Source: Flavobacterium xueshanense
GTDB taxonomy: Bacteria; Bacteroidota; Bacteroidia; Flavobacteriales; Flavobacteriaceae
Direction: 5' to 3'
Assembly (NCBI RefSeq): GCF_900112975.1
Contig: NZ_FONQ01000001.1
Coordinates: 1 to 64,000, forward strand
DNA: 64,000 bases
Positions within the stretch are counted from its first letter, which is position 1. Each line of letters begins with the position of its first letter. Below are positions 46,919 through 56,897 of this stretch, in pieces. The notes beneath the pieces are model-generated. The model was not told where the DNA came from. It saw nothing but the letters and a program-made list of their open reading frames with translations, and did not search any database. Position numbers and translations under genes: made by a program.

Positions 46919-49900
46919 TTATAAATTAATTGATACTCCAAAAAGGAATGTTTGAACACTAGGATAAGAATATAATGCAAATTGTCCAGGAACTAATAAG
47001 CCTGTTTGACTTTCAGCACTACCGATTCCTACCTCTGGATCACCATTGAATTTACTCCATGTAAATAAGTTTTGCATTTGAGTGTATATTCTAACGTCAT
47101 CTACAGGAAGATTAGAAAATGCTTTCTTAGTAAATTTATATCCAATATTAAGATTTCTAAATCTAATGTAGCTTGCATCTTCTAAGAAACGATCTGACTC
47201 AAGGTTAGAGTTAATTCCTGACTTCTGTTGTGGCGCAGGCAAAGAAGCAGTTGTGTTAGTTGCAGTCCAAAAATCAAAGGCAGCAACAGCCTGATTTCTA
47301 TTTGGTGCAGCACCATCTGCAGTCATATTTTGCCACATGTAGTTATAAGTGTAATTTCCTTCTTTAAATACAAAATCAGTAGAAATATCAAACCCTTTGT
47401 AAGCAAACTGCATACCAAAACCACCTTCGTATTTGGCATATGGAGTTTTACCAGTAAAAACTCTGTCTCCAGCACTATAAACATCCGTAACCGTACCATC
47501 TAATTTTGTGTACGTCGCACGACCATTAGTAGGATTAACTCCTGCGTAAGGTACAAGGAAGAAATCATCAGGAGAACGACCTACTTTATTCCATGTTAAC
47601 CCTCTTGAAAGTTGGTTATTAGGATCTCCAGGACGGTTTAACTCGTTAATTTCTCTGTCAAAAACAGCAGCATTTACATAAAAAGACAAAGTAGTGTTTG
47701 CATTTTTGATTGCAAAAGCCTTAAGCTCTACTTCAGCTCCTTTAGAAGTCCAGTCACCTGCATTAATAAGCGCTGAAAAGGCCGTTCCAACAGTAGTATT
47801 ATCACTGTAGATAAAATCATTTCTTTTATCTTTAAATACTGAACCTGAGAAAGTCAACCAATTATTTAATACTGCAGATTCAATACCAATTTCGTATTTC
47901 TCCGCTTTTTCAAACTTCAAGTTATTATTTCCAACAGTGCTATTTGTTAATACAGTTCCGATACCTCCACCATATTGTGAAGTACTAAAAAGACTTTGAG
48001 CAGTATAACTACCAATACCGTTAGTTGAATTTAATTCACCATAAGATGCTCTCAACTTCAAATTATTCAACCATTTTACATTACTCATAAAAGATTCACT
48101 CGTAACATTCCATCCTAAAGAGATTCCCTTCGCAAATGAGTATTTATTATTAGTCCCTAACACAGATGAACCATCGCGTCTCCCATATAACGATACTAAA
48201 TATTTACTATCAAAATCGTAATCGATGTTACCAAAGATAGAAACAGTCGCATTTTCAGATCTTCCAGTTGCAGGTACTCCAATAACGGCTGTCCCTGCGG
48301 TAGGCAAATCACCATTTACATATCCTTTTCTAGTCATTGTATATGATCTAAAGTTAGATTTGAAGTACTCGTACAAAACAGTAGATTCAAAGTTATGCTT
48401 ACCATTGATACTATATTTATAATTCAAACTGTTAGTTAACTGATACTCTAACGAATCCCATCCATTATCAGTCTTTGAACCTCTAGCAGCAGCATCTCCA
48501 ACAATCTGATCTAAAAATGAACCTGGTTTTGTGAAAGACTCTCTCTGATATCTTTCGTAGTTCATATTCATTTGAGTTTTGAATGTCAAGTCTTTCACTA
48601 TTCCTAACTCTACATAAGGACGTCCATATAATCTGAAAAATCGACGTTGTTCCGTGTTAGTAATAATCGCCTCTTGAATAGGGAATCCTGCTAATAAGTT
48701 TGTATTAAAAACTGGGTTTCCTAAAACATCATTAATCACATTTCCGGTCGCATCTCTTGCATAAAACGGCTCGTAAGGATTATAGTCATACATTGCTCTA
48801 ATTGGACTTTGCGCATTGTTACGATCTCTTGAGTCATTGAATTTCTCATATGATCCACCAACATTGAAACCAAACTTCACTCTGTCATTAGCCTTATACT
48901 CACTATTATACCTACCAGTGATTCTATTAAACCCTTTAAGTTTGTCTATAATTCCACTATCCTCGGTATAACCTACAGACATAAAATTAGTAAATTGATC
49001 ATTACCACCTGAATAAGAAAAATTATTATTTTGCACAAATCCTTTTCTTAGCAAGTCATCTTGCCAGTTGTGATCATACGAACGCAATAATGCTAATCTT
49101 GCCGGAGTTACCGTGGCTGCCGTCGTTGAACCTGCACCAATTAAACCTTCATATCGGATTTTTTCGTCTGCATTCATCATGTCAAATGGATCAGCAATTT
49201 TTTGAGTAAATCCAATTGAATTATTGAACTGAAATTTACCTTTTGCATTTTTACCTTTTTTAGTAGTAATAACTACTACACCATTTCCACCGCGTACACC
49301 ATAAATTGCAGCAGAAGCTCCATCTTTTAATATAGAAACAGATTCGATATCATTCGAGCTCAAAGCAGAAGCTTCAGTTCCGCTAACAAATGCACCATCA
49401 ACTACATAAATAGCTTCAGCCGTACCTCCTGTAATACTAACAGCACCACGAACAGTAACGTAAGCCGCAGCTCCAGGCTTCCCATTTTGAGCCGTAACCT
49501 GCACCCCAGCTGCTTGCCCTTGTAATGCATTTTGAATAGTTAGCGCTGGCGATTGCTTAGCTATTTCATCTGCAGAAACTGTCGAAACAGAGGAAGACAC
49601 TTTCCTAGAATCTTTTGAATAATACCCTAGATTAGTTTGAACAATTACCTCATTCAAACTCACTCCATCCTGCATAGCAACATTTACATTGTTTGAAGAA
49701 CCAACTGTTTTTGAAGTTTCAGTCATTCCAACAAAAGAAAAAACTAAAACGTCTCCAGTTTTTGCTTTGATAGAATATTTTCCATCTAAATCTGTTTGAA
49801 CTCCTAACTTGGACCCTTTTACCGAAACATTTACACCAGGCAAAGGCCCCGTTGCATCAGATACTACTCCAGATACCGTTTTCTCTTGAGCAAACGATAA

Positions 49901-49954
49901 CTGCATTGATAACGCTAAAAATAGCGTGATAATCCATTTGTACTTTGATCTCAT
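46919..49954 (-). CDS. SusC/RagA TonB-linked outer-membrane protein, copy 1
   Basis: TonB-dependent transporter paired with SusD, 1011 residues. Signal peptide (to QLSFAQ), carboxypeptidase-like beta-sandwich (about 25-105, GVVSDATGPLPGVNVSVKG), plug domain (about 106-235, with GNGVVVITTKKGK), then the barrel, ending in FLFGVSINL. The plug start deviates from the family's VVVGYG (here IVQTNLGYYSKDSRK), unlike copy 2. The signal peptide and first domain closely resemble copy 2, showing an old duplication. A possible -7 (TAAATTTG, 50009-50016) lies upstream. Confidence 0.93.
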   Translation of the reverse strand: MRSKYKWIITLFLALSMQLSFAQEKTVSGVVSDATGPLPGVNVSVKGSKLGVQTDLDGKYSIKAKTGDVLVFSFVGMTETSKTVGSSNNVNVAMQDGVSLNEVIVQTNLGYYSKDSRKVSSSVSTVSADEIAKQSPALTIQNALQGQAAGVQVTAQNGKPGAAAYVTVRGAVSITGGTAEAIYVVDGAFVSGTEASALSSNDIESVSILKDGASAAIYGVRGGNGVVVITTKKGKNAKGKFQFNNSIGFTQKIADPFDMMNADEKIRYEGLIGAGSTTAATVTPARLALLRSYDHNWQDDLLRKGFVQNNNFSYSGGNDQFTNFMSVGYTEDSGIIDKLKGFNRITGRYNSEYKANDRVKFGFNVGGSYEKFNDSRDRNNAQSPIRAMYDYNPYEPFYARDATGNVINDVLGNPVFNTNLLAGFPIQEAIITNTEQRRFFRLYGRPYVELGIVKDLTFKTQMNMNYERYQRESFTKPGSFLDQIVGDAAARGSKTDNGWDSLEYQLTNSLNYKYSINGKHNFESTVLYEYFKSNFRSYTMTRKGYVNGDLPTAGTAVIGVPATGRSENATVSIFGNIDYDFDSKYLVSLYGRRDGSSVLGTNNKYSFAKGISLGWNVTSESFMSNVKWLNNLKLRASYGELNSTNGIGSYTAQSLFSTSQYGGGIGTVLTNSTVGNNNLKFEKAEKYEIGIESAVLNNWLTFSGSVFKDKRNDFIYSDNTTVGTAFSALINAGDWTSKGAEVELKAFAIKNANTTLSFYVNAAVFDREINELNRPGDPNNQLSRGLTWNKVGRSPDDFFLVPYAGVNPTNGRATYTKLDGTVTDVYSAGDRVFTGKTPYAKYEGGFGMQFAYKGFDISTDFVFKEGNYTYNYMWQNMTADGAAPNRNQAVAAFDFWTATNTTASLPAPQQKSGINSNLESDRFLEDASYIRFRNLNIGYKFTKKAFSNLPVDDVRIYTQMQNLFTWSKFNGDPEVGIGSAESQTGLLVPGQFALYSYPSVQTFLFGVSINL

Positions 49955-50152
49955 ATTAATTTATTAAATTAGTTATTTGACAAAAATCATAATAATTTCT
50001 TAAAGAAACAAATTTATTTTACAAATAACGAAACGAACATTTGTTAAAGTTTCTACTCAAAATAATAGATTACCTCATTATTTTTTGACATTTACTACAT
50101 ATTATGAGTTTATAGTATTACATAAAGCTATATTTTTGTCAAAATTAATTTA

Positions 50153-50812
50153 ATGTTAAGCCCCTTCTTTTTAACACCACATTTAGAAACAGGAACTGAC
50201 GAAGCCGGTCGAGGTTGCCTTGCTGGACCTGTTACTGCTGCAACCGTAATATTACCATCTGATTTTCATAATGAGTTATTAAATGACAGCAAGCAGTTAT
50301 CCGAAAAAGCTAGAGAAAAATTAAGACCTATTTTAGAACAGCAATGCATTTCATTTGCGGTAACACATTTAGAGCCTTTAATTATTAATGAAATCAATAA
50401 TTAAAATGCATCTATAAAAGCGATGCAGGAAAGTATTTTAAAATTAGATCCAAAACCCGCTCATATTGTAGTAGACGGAAACAGTCCATTCATACCCAAA
50501 GGCGGAATTAAAAACCGTGCAGGTAAAATTTTCACTGACGCTGAAATTGATATTCTAAATTCAATTCCAAATGCCGATATTATAAAGGGAGATGCTAAAT
50601 TCTTAAGTATTGCCGCCGCTTCCGTATTAGCAAAAACCTATCGGGATGAATATATGAATAAGATTCGCAGGGAATTCCCAATCTACAGTTGGAAACAAAA
50701 TAAAGGTTATCCTACCAAAGAACATCGGGAAGCTATCCGAATTTATGGCGTTACAAAATACCACCGAATGACATTTCCCTTGTTGCCAGAACAGTTGAAA
50801 TTTAATTTATGA
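50153..50812 (+). pseudogene. rnhB: Ribonuclease HII, left copy broken by an in-frame stop
   Basis: The reading frame matches the intact rnhB at 56238-56897 over its full 219 codons, with about 34 differences counted by eye. Codon 84 is TAA (50402-50404) where the intact copy has Leu; the preceding codon also changed (Ile to Asn). The catalytic-site segments DEAGRG and [18 protein letters not shown] remain, and the frame is otherwise intact. The fragment after the stop could start again at ATG 50423. The -33 promoter element seen at the right copy is missing here. Without translation of stop codons it cannot make full RNase HII. Confidence 0.9.
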
Positions 50813-50819
50813 TTTTAGA

Positions 50820-51165
50820 TTAAAGGTTGGAGATTTCAGATTTCTCAAAAATTGCGTCAAAAAGAATGGAGAAATGTTTTAGAATTTTTGTTTTTACATC
50901 GGCTTCATCCACTTTTTCGACTCCAAGTTCTACATTTAAGGAAGTTACGGCTTTACCGCGAATCCCACACGGAATAATATTATCAAAATAACTCAAATCA
51001 GCATTTACGTTCAGTGCAAATCCATGCATGGTTACCAAATGCGAAGCGGGAACACCCATAGCACAAATTTTTTTGGCAAATGGAGTTTCTGCACCCAACC
51101 AAACACCGGTTTCCCCTTCGCTTCTGTAGAAAAAAAATTCATGAAAAAGACCGTATATTTCTTAT
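50820..51165 (-). pseudogene. lipB: Octanoyltransferase LipB, truncated left copy
   Basis: The C-terminal half of LipB, closely matching the intact copy at 56894-57625 from its [17 protein letters not shown] segment to the end (visible here as [20 protein letters not shown] then [16 protein letters not shown]). Upstream an in-frame TAA cuts the frame at about 51166 and the N-terminal ~120 residues are gone, including the catalytic-domain start and the [12 protein letters not shown] substrate loop. The thiol residue segment [10 protein letters not shown] is still present. It converges on the broken rnhB exactly as the intact pair does. Confidence 0.88.
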
Positions 51166-51318
51166 AAATCTTATAAAAGCCAACAAACTGCCATGTAACT
51201 TTTTGAAAACAATTCTTAACGACATTACATAATTATTAAAAAAAGTGAAAGAACAATTAAAATCTATTATCGAATAGTAAGGAAATGCTTTTGTAACCAT
51301 CTAATTATTTTACAAAAA

Positions 51319-51353
51319 AAAACCTTCCACAATCAAAATGACTGGGAAGATTT
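51319..51353 (-). terminator. Terminator-like hairpin after susD copy 2
   Basis: AACCTTCC / GGAAGATT pair imperfectly (one mismatch) around a 16-base loop, followed on the minus strand by a run of T. It lies 26 bases past the SusD stop. Confidence 0.55.
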
Positions 51354-51378
51354 TCTCTATTTAAATTGTAAATGTAAT

Positions 51379-52929
51379 TTACCAACCAGGATTTTGCTGA
51401 GCAGCTAAAATTGGATTAGTTGTTGTTACTAATAATGGAATTGGCCATAAGAATCTAAAATCGCTTCCTGGAATAGCCACATTTGTTCTTGGACCTGTAT
51501 ATGCCGTTCCTAGTGTAAAAGAACCCGCAGGAGGATTACCATTTGCTAATTTTGCAGGAATTCCATCTATAGGGAATAAATTATCGCCTTGTAATCTGTG
51601 AATATCCGACCATCTTCTTCCTTCACAAATAAATTCAATTCTACGTTCTTTTAGAATTGCACCAACCAAATTTGTTGCCGTAAGAAAATTTGCTGCGGTA
51701 TAAGCTTGACTAGCAGGAACCGCTAATGATCTATTTCTAACTCTATTCAACTGTGCTAAAGCAGACGTTAAATCTGGCGAAATTTTCCTAGCATTGGCCT
51801 CTGCCATATTTAAAAGAACTTCTGCAAAACGAATTACTGGAGCAGGATCAGTTGAATTTGTAATATCAGTATATTTGTTTGTTAAAACATTGCCAGCATT
51901 AATTGTTGTCATCACACCATTTTCTCTTCTTTTGTCATCATTTAACCAAATTGGATCTCTCCAAATAATCGGACTAATACAGATTAATGCTCTATTTTTA
52001 TACATTGACGCAAGAGCACCATTCACACCTGGGTTTTGACCAGCTGTAGCACCGTGTTGAATTGAAAAAATAGTCTCAACATTCGTACCTAAAGTAAAGG
52101 CAGCTGCAGGAGTTGGAGCTAAAGAAAAAGCAGACAATTTCGACCCTTCAACTATTACATTATCCCAATCTCTTTTTTGCAAATAAACTCTAGTTTTAAA
52201 AGCGATAGCAGCTTCTTTTGTTGCTCTAAATTTATTTGTACCGATAAGGTTACTCTCTGCAAAATTTAAATCAGCTAAAACTTTGGTGTAGCATTCCGCA
52301 ACTGTATTTCTTCCTTGCGCTTTTTCGCTATCTACTTCCGCGTCAGTATCAACACCTACCTCTCTGTATGGTAGACCCGGGTGACTTGCACCAACAGTAA
52401 AATTGTAAGGCCTTGCGAAATAATTCAACATTTCAAAATGTGTTATTGCTCTTAAAAATCTTGCCTCCGCTATGTAACTATTTCCAAGCTGAGTTGTAAT
52501 AACATTTTTACTTACTGCATCAGTTACACCTTCTATAATTAGATTACATCTATTAATTAATCTGTAACCATCCACAAAATAATAGGTATTGTTTGCTGTA
52601 CCAGCATCATATGTACCTGTATATGTTAACTGGTAAAATCCAGCTAAATTAATTACATCTTCTCCTCTATTATCGCCTTGCTGAACAAAAGCCGCACCCC
52701 ATATATAACCTCGACCACTATTCGGGTTGTTTGCCGTATTGTTAAAAATACCAACCGAAGCCGCGTTATACATACCGTTCATTGAAGCCGTTATCAAAGT
52801 AGGCGTTGTGAATGCAACATCGGCAGATACTGCATTTATAGGAGTTAGTTCGAGTATTTTCTCATCAGAGCAAGAAAATAAACCCATTACTACCATTAGA
52901 CTAGTTACTATTTTTAAATATGTTTTCAT
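51379..52929 (-). CDS. SusD/RagB outer-membrane lipoprotein, copy 2
   Basis: 516 residues with lipobox LFSC (Cys at about 20) and the SusD fold: TPR-like helices with ISAEARFLRAITHFEMLNYF-type sequence (visible as IAEARFLRAITHFEMLNYFA), and the C-terminal FRFLWPIPLLVTTTNPILAA ending QQNPGW. It is the lid partner of the SusC copy 2 gene, which ends four bases upstream, so the two are tightly coupled. It is well diverged from copy 1, so the substrates may differ. No degradative enzyme genes are attached. Confidence 0.92.
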   Translation of the reverse strand: MKTYLKIVTSLMVVMGLFSCSDEKILELTPINAVSADVAFTTPTLITASMNGMYNAASVGIFNNTANNPNSGRGYIWGAAFVQQGDNRGEDVINLAGFYQLTYTGTYDAGTANNTYYFVDGYRLINRCNLIIEGVTDAVSKNVITTQLGNSYIAEARFLRAITHFEMLNYFARPYNFTVGASHPGLPYREVGVDTDAEVDSEKAQGRNTVAECYTKVLADLNFAESNLIGTNKFRATKEAAIAFKTRVYLQKRDWDNVIVEGSKLSAFSLAPTPAAAFTLGTNVETIFSIQHGATAGQNPGVNGALASMYKNRALICISPIIWRDPIWLNDDKRRENGVMTTINAGNVLTNKYTDITNSTDPAPVIRFAEVLLNMAEANARKISPDLTSALAQLNRVRNRSLAVPASQAYTAANFLTATNLVGAILKERRIEFICEGRRWSDIHRLQGDNLFPIDGIPAKLANGNPPAGSFTLGTAYTGPRTNVAIPGSDFRFLWPIPLLVTTTNPILAAQQNPGW

Positions 52930-52933
52930 TTTT

Positions 52934-55900
52934 TTATAAATTTACGTTAATACCAATTGAAAAAATTCTTGCTCTTGGTGTACCGTTTAAATCAACTCCA
53001 GAAGTTTCTAATTCAGGATCTAATCCTTTGTATTTGGTTATTAGGAATAAATTTTGAACTTGAGCATATAGTCTTACCCCTTCAACACTTATTTTTTCCG
53101 TCAAAAGTTTTGGAAATGAATACCCTAAACTTACATTGTCTAAGCTTATAAAATCCGCATCTTCAACGAAACGAGTTGTTAGATTACTTGCTTGATTAAT
53201 AAATGGATTTTGATTAGCGACTATTCTAGGTGTTACTCCATCACCCGGGTTAGTTACACTTTGCCATCTACCAAGAATTTCTGTGCTGTTGTTGCTCAAA
53301 CCTAAATTAAGTAAATCTCTTCTAGTACCATTAAAAACTTTGTTTCCACCACTAAAACGAATCAAAAAGCTAAAATCAAAATCCTTGTAGCTCATTCTGG
53401 AATTAAATCCCCCAAAATAAGTAGGAAGCGAATTTCCCTGGATTTTTTTATCAGCTTGTGTTAGAGACGATACAACGGATACGTTAGTAGGATCAGCTGG
53501 ATTAAAAACTCTATAGCTACTAGTGGCTATGTTACCTTGCACTAAACTACCATCAGCCTTGTAATAAACCGGGTTACCGTTAGCAGCATTTACACCCCAG
53601 TAGGTAAAACCATAAAGTGAATTTAAGGATTCTCCCTCACGAATGATAATGTTTGGTTGAATATTTATATCTCCTGAACTTCCACCTATAATATCGGCAC
53701 CATTATTTGGTAAATTGTAAACCTTGTTTTTCTGCAAGGTTAAATTTGCATTAACGTTCCATTTAAAATTTTTATTATTTACAACACTGTAATCTAATCC
53801 AAATTCGTATCCTTTATTCAAAACGTTTGCAGCGTTTCGATCTATTGCATTTCCTGGAACACCTAAAGATGGATCAATTGGAAATTGCAACACAACATCT
53901 TCAGAAGTGTTTTTGAAATAGTCAAAATTTAATGTTAAACGGTTATTAAACAGCGCTAAATCTACTCCATAATCTATTTTAGTACTGGTTTCCCACTTCA
54001 AATCTCTGTTAGCAAAAGTTGTAAATGCTATACCATTATTTGGACCATAAAACGAAGGAGAATAAGTACTCAAGTAAGGATAATTGCTTCTACCTACGTT
54101 TGTGTTACCAGTTAAAGAGTACGATCCTCTAATTTTGAATTGTGAAATGACACTTTTAAAATCTTCCATAAAACCCTCATTGGCTATGTTCCAACCCCCG
54201 GATATTCCCGGGAAATTTTGGTAACGAATGTCCGAATTAAATTTTGATAGTCCATCTCGTCTCACAGTTCCTTGTATAAAATATTTACTTTTGTAGTTGT
54301 AGCTTGCTCTACCAATATAAGAAATGATACCTTCCTCATTAACTCCGCCACCTGATTCTTGTGTACCAAAAGCTCCTGTAACTACATTTTGATTAAAAAA
54401 TGGATCAGTTATATTAGTTCCTGTAGCAAAAAAACTTTCATTCTTTTCTTTTTGAGCTTCGTAAACAGCGGTTAACGATAAGTTATGATCGTTACCAAAT
54501 GTTTTATTGTACGATAAAATATTTTGAACATTCCAGCGAGTTAAAGTATTATTATTGTTACTCAAACGTCCATTTGTCCCACGACCGTCACCATGCAACG
54601 GGTTCCAATATAAAAATCCGTTTGTTGATGCGTTGTCAACTCCAATTTGGAAACGATAATTTAAACCTTTAACGATATCAGCTGATAAAAAAGCACTGGA
54701 TATAATTCTAGTTACTTTAGATTCAAATTTATTATTTGCTAATACATAGCTAATATTTGACAAATTGTCCGTAGCCTGAGTAAGATTTGTTCCCTGACCA
54801 ATATTTCCTGAAGCATTTAAATTATAACCCGTTGGGTTTTTGGAATCAAAAGGAGAAGTATTTGGCAACTGTCTTATTGCACTAAAGATATTTCCTGAAA
54901 TAGAGTTTCTTCCTGTATTTAATCCGTCTGTATTAGTTTTGGTAACCCCAATATTAGCTCCAGCAGTCAACCATGAAGTTATTTCATGTTCAAGGTTAGA
55001 TCTAAGAGAATACCGATCTAAACTGTTTGATTTCGCAATACCATCTTGAGTGGAGTATCCTAATGACATGAAATATTTAGTCTTATCAGAACCTCCATTA
55101 AAGGATAGAGAATGATCTGTTTGAACAGCACCTTTATTTAAAACCTCACTTTGCCAGTCAGTGTCAAAATTACTACCAGCTGCCCAAACTGCTTGTCCAG
55201 CATTTATTCTTTTTTCATTATTAATTACCAAAAAGTCAGCAGTTTTAAGTAAATCAAATGTTTTTGTTGCAGAAGCAAATCCTGTGACATTGCTGTAAGA
55301 AACTTTCATCGCACCTTTTTTACCTCTTTTTGTAGTTATCAAAATTACACCATTCGCTGCTCTTGAACCATATATTGCTGTCGCGGCACCATCTTTTAGT
55401 ACTTCAAATGATTCGATATCATTAGGGTTAATATCGGCTAAACCATTAGTATCAGCAGAACCTCCAATGTCTCCAGAGTATATTGGTAAACCATCTACTA
55501 CATATAAAGGTTGAGTGCCACTATTAATTGTAGCTACACCCCTAATTCTCACCCTCGGTGCTACACCTAAAATCCCGTTCTGGGTAGTAACCTGAACACC
55601 CGCAGCTCTACCTGCCAATTGACTTTCAAAACTAGGCGTGATTAAACCTTTTATAGCATCGCCACTAATATTAGAAATAGAACTAGTAAGGTCTTTCTTT
55701 TTCTGAACTCCATACCCTACGACAATAACTTCTTCTAAAGTGTTATCCTCTTGTAGCATTTTTATGTTAACCGTTGAAGAGTTTCCAACATTTGCTGACA
55801 TGTCCTTCATACCTACAAAAGAAAATACCAAAACTTCACCCGCACTTGCTTTAATGGAATATTTACCCTCAAAATCTGTTTGCGCACTTCTATTTGTACC

Positions 55901-56038
55901 TTTAACAACAATGTTTGCTCCTGGAATAGGTCCGGTAGCGTCTGAAACTGCACCTGTAACCGTTTTCTCTTGTGCAAACACAAATTGCATTGACAACGCC
56001 AACAGCAACGAAAAAATCCATTTGAATTTTGATCTCAT
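52934..56038 (-). CDS. SusC/RagA TonB-linked outer-membrane protein, copy 2
   Basis: 1034 residues. Signal peptide ending MQFVFAQ, carboxypeptidase-like domain (about 25-105), then the canonical SusC plug start EEVIVVGYGVQKKKDLTSSI (about 102-121), AANGVILITTKRGK (about 225), and a TonB barrel ending in IFSIGINVNL. The 5' region to about residue 90 is strongly similar to copy 1 whereas the barrel is diverged, as expected for paralogues with different ligands. A candidate -7 (TATTTTTG, 56106-56113 minus) lies upstream, in the promoter region shared with rnhB. Confidence 0.94.
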   Translation of the reverse strand: MRSKFKWIFSLLLALSMQFVFAQEKTVTGAVSDATGPIPGANIVVKGTNRSAQTDFEGKYSIKASAGEVLVFSFVGMKDMSANVGNSSTVNIKMLQEDNTLEEVIVVGYGVQKKKDLTSSISNISGDAIKGLITPSFESQLAGRAAGVQVTTQNGILGVAPRVRIRGVATINSGTQPLYVVDGLPIYSGDIGGSADTNGLADINPNDIESFEVLKDGAATAIYGSRAANGVILITTKRGKKGAMKVSYSNVTGFASATKTFDLLKTADFLVINNEKRINAGQAVWAAGSNFDTDWQSEVLNKGAVQTDHSLSFNGGSDKTKYFMSLGYSTQDGIAKSNSLDRYSLRSNLEHEITSWLTAGANIGVTKTNTDGLNTGRNSISGNIFSAIRQLPNTSPFDSKNPTGYNLNASGNIGQGTNLTQATDNLSNISYVLANNKFESKVTRIISSAFLSADIVKGLNYRFQIGVDNASTNGFLYWNPLHGDGRGTNGRLSNNNNTLTRWNVQNILSYNKTFGNDHNLSLTAVYEAQKEKNESFFATGTNITDPFFNQNVVTGAFGTQESGGGVNEEGIISYIGRASYNYKSKYFIQGTVRRDGLSKFNSDIRYQNFPGISGGWNIANEGFMEDFKSVISQFKIRGSYSLTGNTNVGRSNYPYLSTYSPSFYGPNNGIAFTTFANRDLKWETSTKIDYGVDLALFNNRLTLNFDYFKNTSEDVVLQFPIDPSLGVPGNAIDRNAANVLNKGYEFGLDYSVVNNKNFKWNVNANLTLQKNKVYNLPNNGADIIGGSSGDINIQPNIIIREGESLNSLYGFTYWGVNAANGNPVYYKADGSLVQGNIATSSYRVFNPADPTNVSVVSSLTQADKKIQGNSLPTYFGGFNSRMSYKDFDFSFLIRFSGGNKVFNGTRRDLLNLGLSNNSTEILGRWQSVTNPGDGVTPRIVANQNPFINQASNLTTRFVEDADFISLDNVSLGYSFPKLLTEKISVEGVRLYAQVQNLFLITKYKGLDPELETSGVDLNGTPRARIFSIGINVNL

Positions 56039-56193
56039 ATTAATTTGTTTTGAATTAGTTATTTGGCAAAAATCATAATAATTTCTTAAAAAAACAACTT
56101 TATTTCAAAAATAACAGAATTAACATTTGTTAAATTTTTTGCTAAAAATAATAGATTACCTCTCCTATGTTAATACTTTATTCTTATTATATG

Positions 56194-56223
56194 TTGATAT
56201 CGCTATAAAAAAAAATATTTTTG
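56194..56223 (+). promoter_or_regulatory. rnhB: Promoter of rnhB (right copy)
   Basis: TTG at 56194-56196, 19-base spacer, TATTTTTG at 56216-56223; ATG follows 14 bases later. It lies inside the longer open frame from 56127, which is why that frame start is rejected. Confidence 0.75.
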
Positions 56224-56237
56224 TCAAAATTAATTTA

Positions 56238-56897
56238 ATGTTAAGTCCATTTTTTTTAACACCATATTTAGAAACAGGAACTGACGAAGCAGGCCGTGGT
56301 TGTCTGGCCGGTCCTGTTACTGCAGCCGCTGTAATATTACCCGTGAATTTCCAAAATGAATTATTAAATGACAGCAAGCAGTTATCGGAAAAAATAAGAG
56401 AAAAATTAAGACCAATAATAGAGCAGCAAGCCATATCATTTGCAGTAACACATCTGGAACCTTTAATAATCGATCAAATTAATATTTTGAACGCATCGAT
56501 CAAAGCCATGCAGGAAAGTATTCTTAAATTAGATCCAAGACCGGAATCTATTATAGTAGACGGAAACAGTCCATTCATACCTAAAGGCGGAATTAAAAAC
56601 CGTGGAGGGAAAATTTTCACTGACGCGGAAATTGAAATCCTAAATTCAATTCCAAATGCCAGTATCATAAAGGGAGATTCTAAATTTATGAGTATTGCCG
56701 CTGCTTCGGTATTAGCAAAAACCTATCGGGATGATTATATGAACCGGATACATGAAGAATTCCCGATGTATAATTGGAAACAAAATAAAGGTTATCCTAC
56801 CAAGGAACATCGTGAAGCAATTCGGAAATTTGGGACCACTAAATACCACCGAATGACATTTCGATTGTTACCGGAACAATTAAAATTAGGAATTTAG
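56238..56897 (+). CDS. rnhB: Ribonuclease HII
   Basis: Endonuclease that cuts RNA:DNA hybrids and starts ribonucleotide excision repair. 219 residues, normal family length. Acidic active-site residues are visible in [14 protein letters not shown] (Asp-Glu, about 12-25), [11 protein letters not shown] (Asp, about 105) and [11 protein letters not shown] (Asp near 165). ATG 56238 is chosen because it starts at the conserved [14 protein letters not shown] and follows a promoter. The stop overlaps the lipB stop on the opposite strand (TTAG), so the transcripts converge. It is the intact member of a duplicated pair. Confidence 0.95.
   Translation: MLSPFFLTPYLETGTDEAGRGCLAGPVTAAAVILPVNFQNELLNDSKQLSEKIREKLRPIIEQQAISFAVTHLEPLIIDQINILNASIKAMQESILKLDPRPESIIVDGNSPFIPKGGIKNRGGKIFTDAEIEILNSIPNASIIKGDSKFMSIAAASVLAKTYRDDYMNRIHEEFPMYNWKQNKGYPTKEHREAIRKFGTTKYHRMTFRLLPEQLKLGI

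Noticed and set aside
50423-50812. A separate small gene after the left rnhB stop
   Set aside because: It is the collinear second part of the same disrupted RNase HII frame.
45468-56038. Polysaccharide utilisation locus
   Set aside because: Two SusCD pairs are present but no glycoside hydrolase, lyase, sulfatase or hybrid regulator lies nearby.
56127-56237. 37-residue extension of the right rnhB
   Set aside because: The rnhB promoter lies inside it and the left copy starts at the equivalent of 56238.
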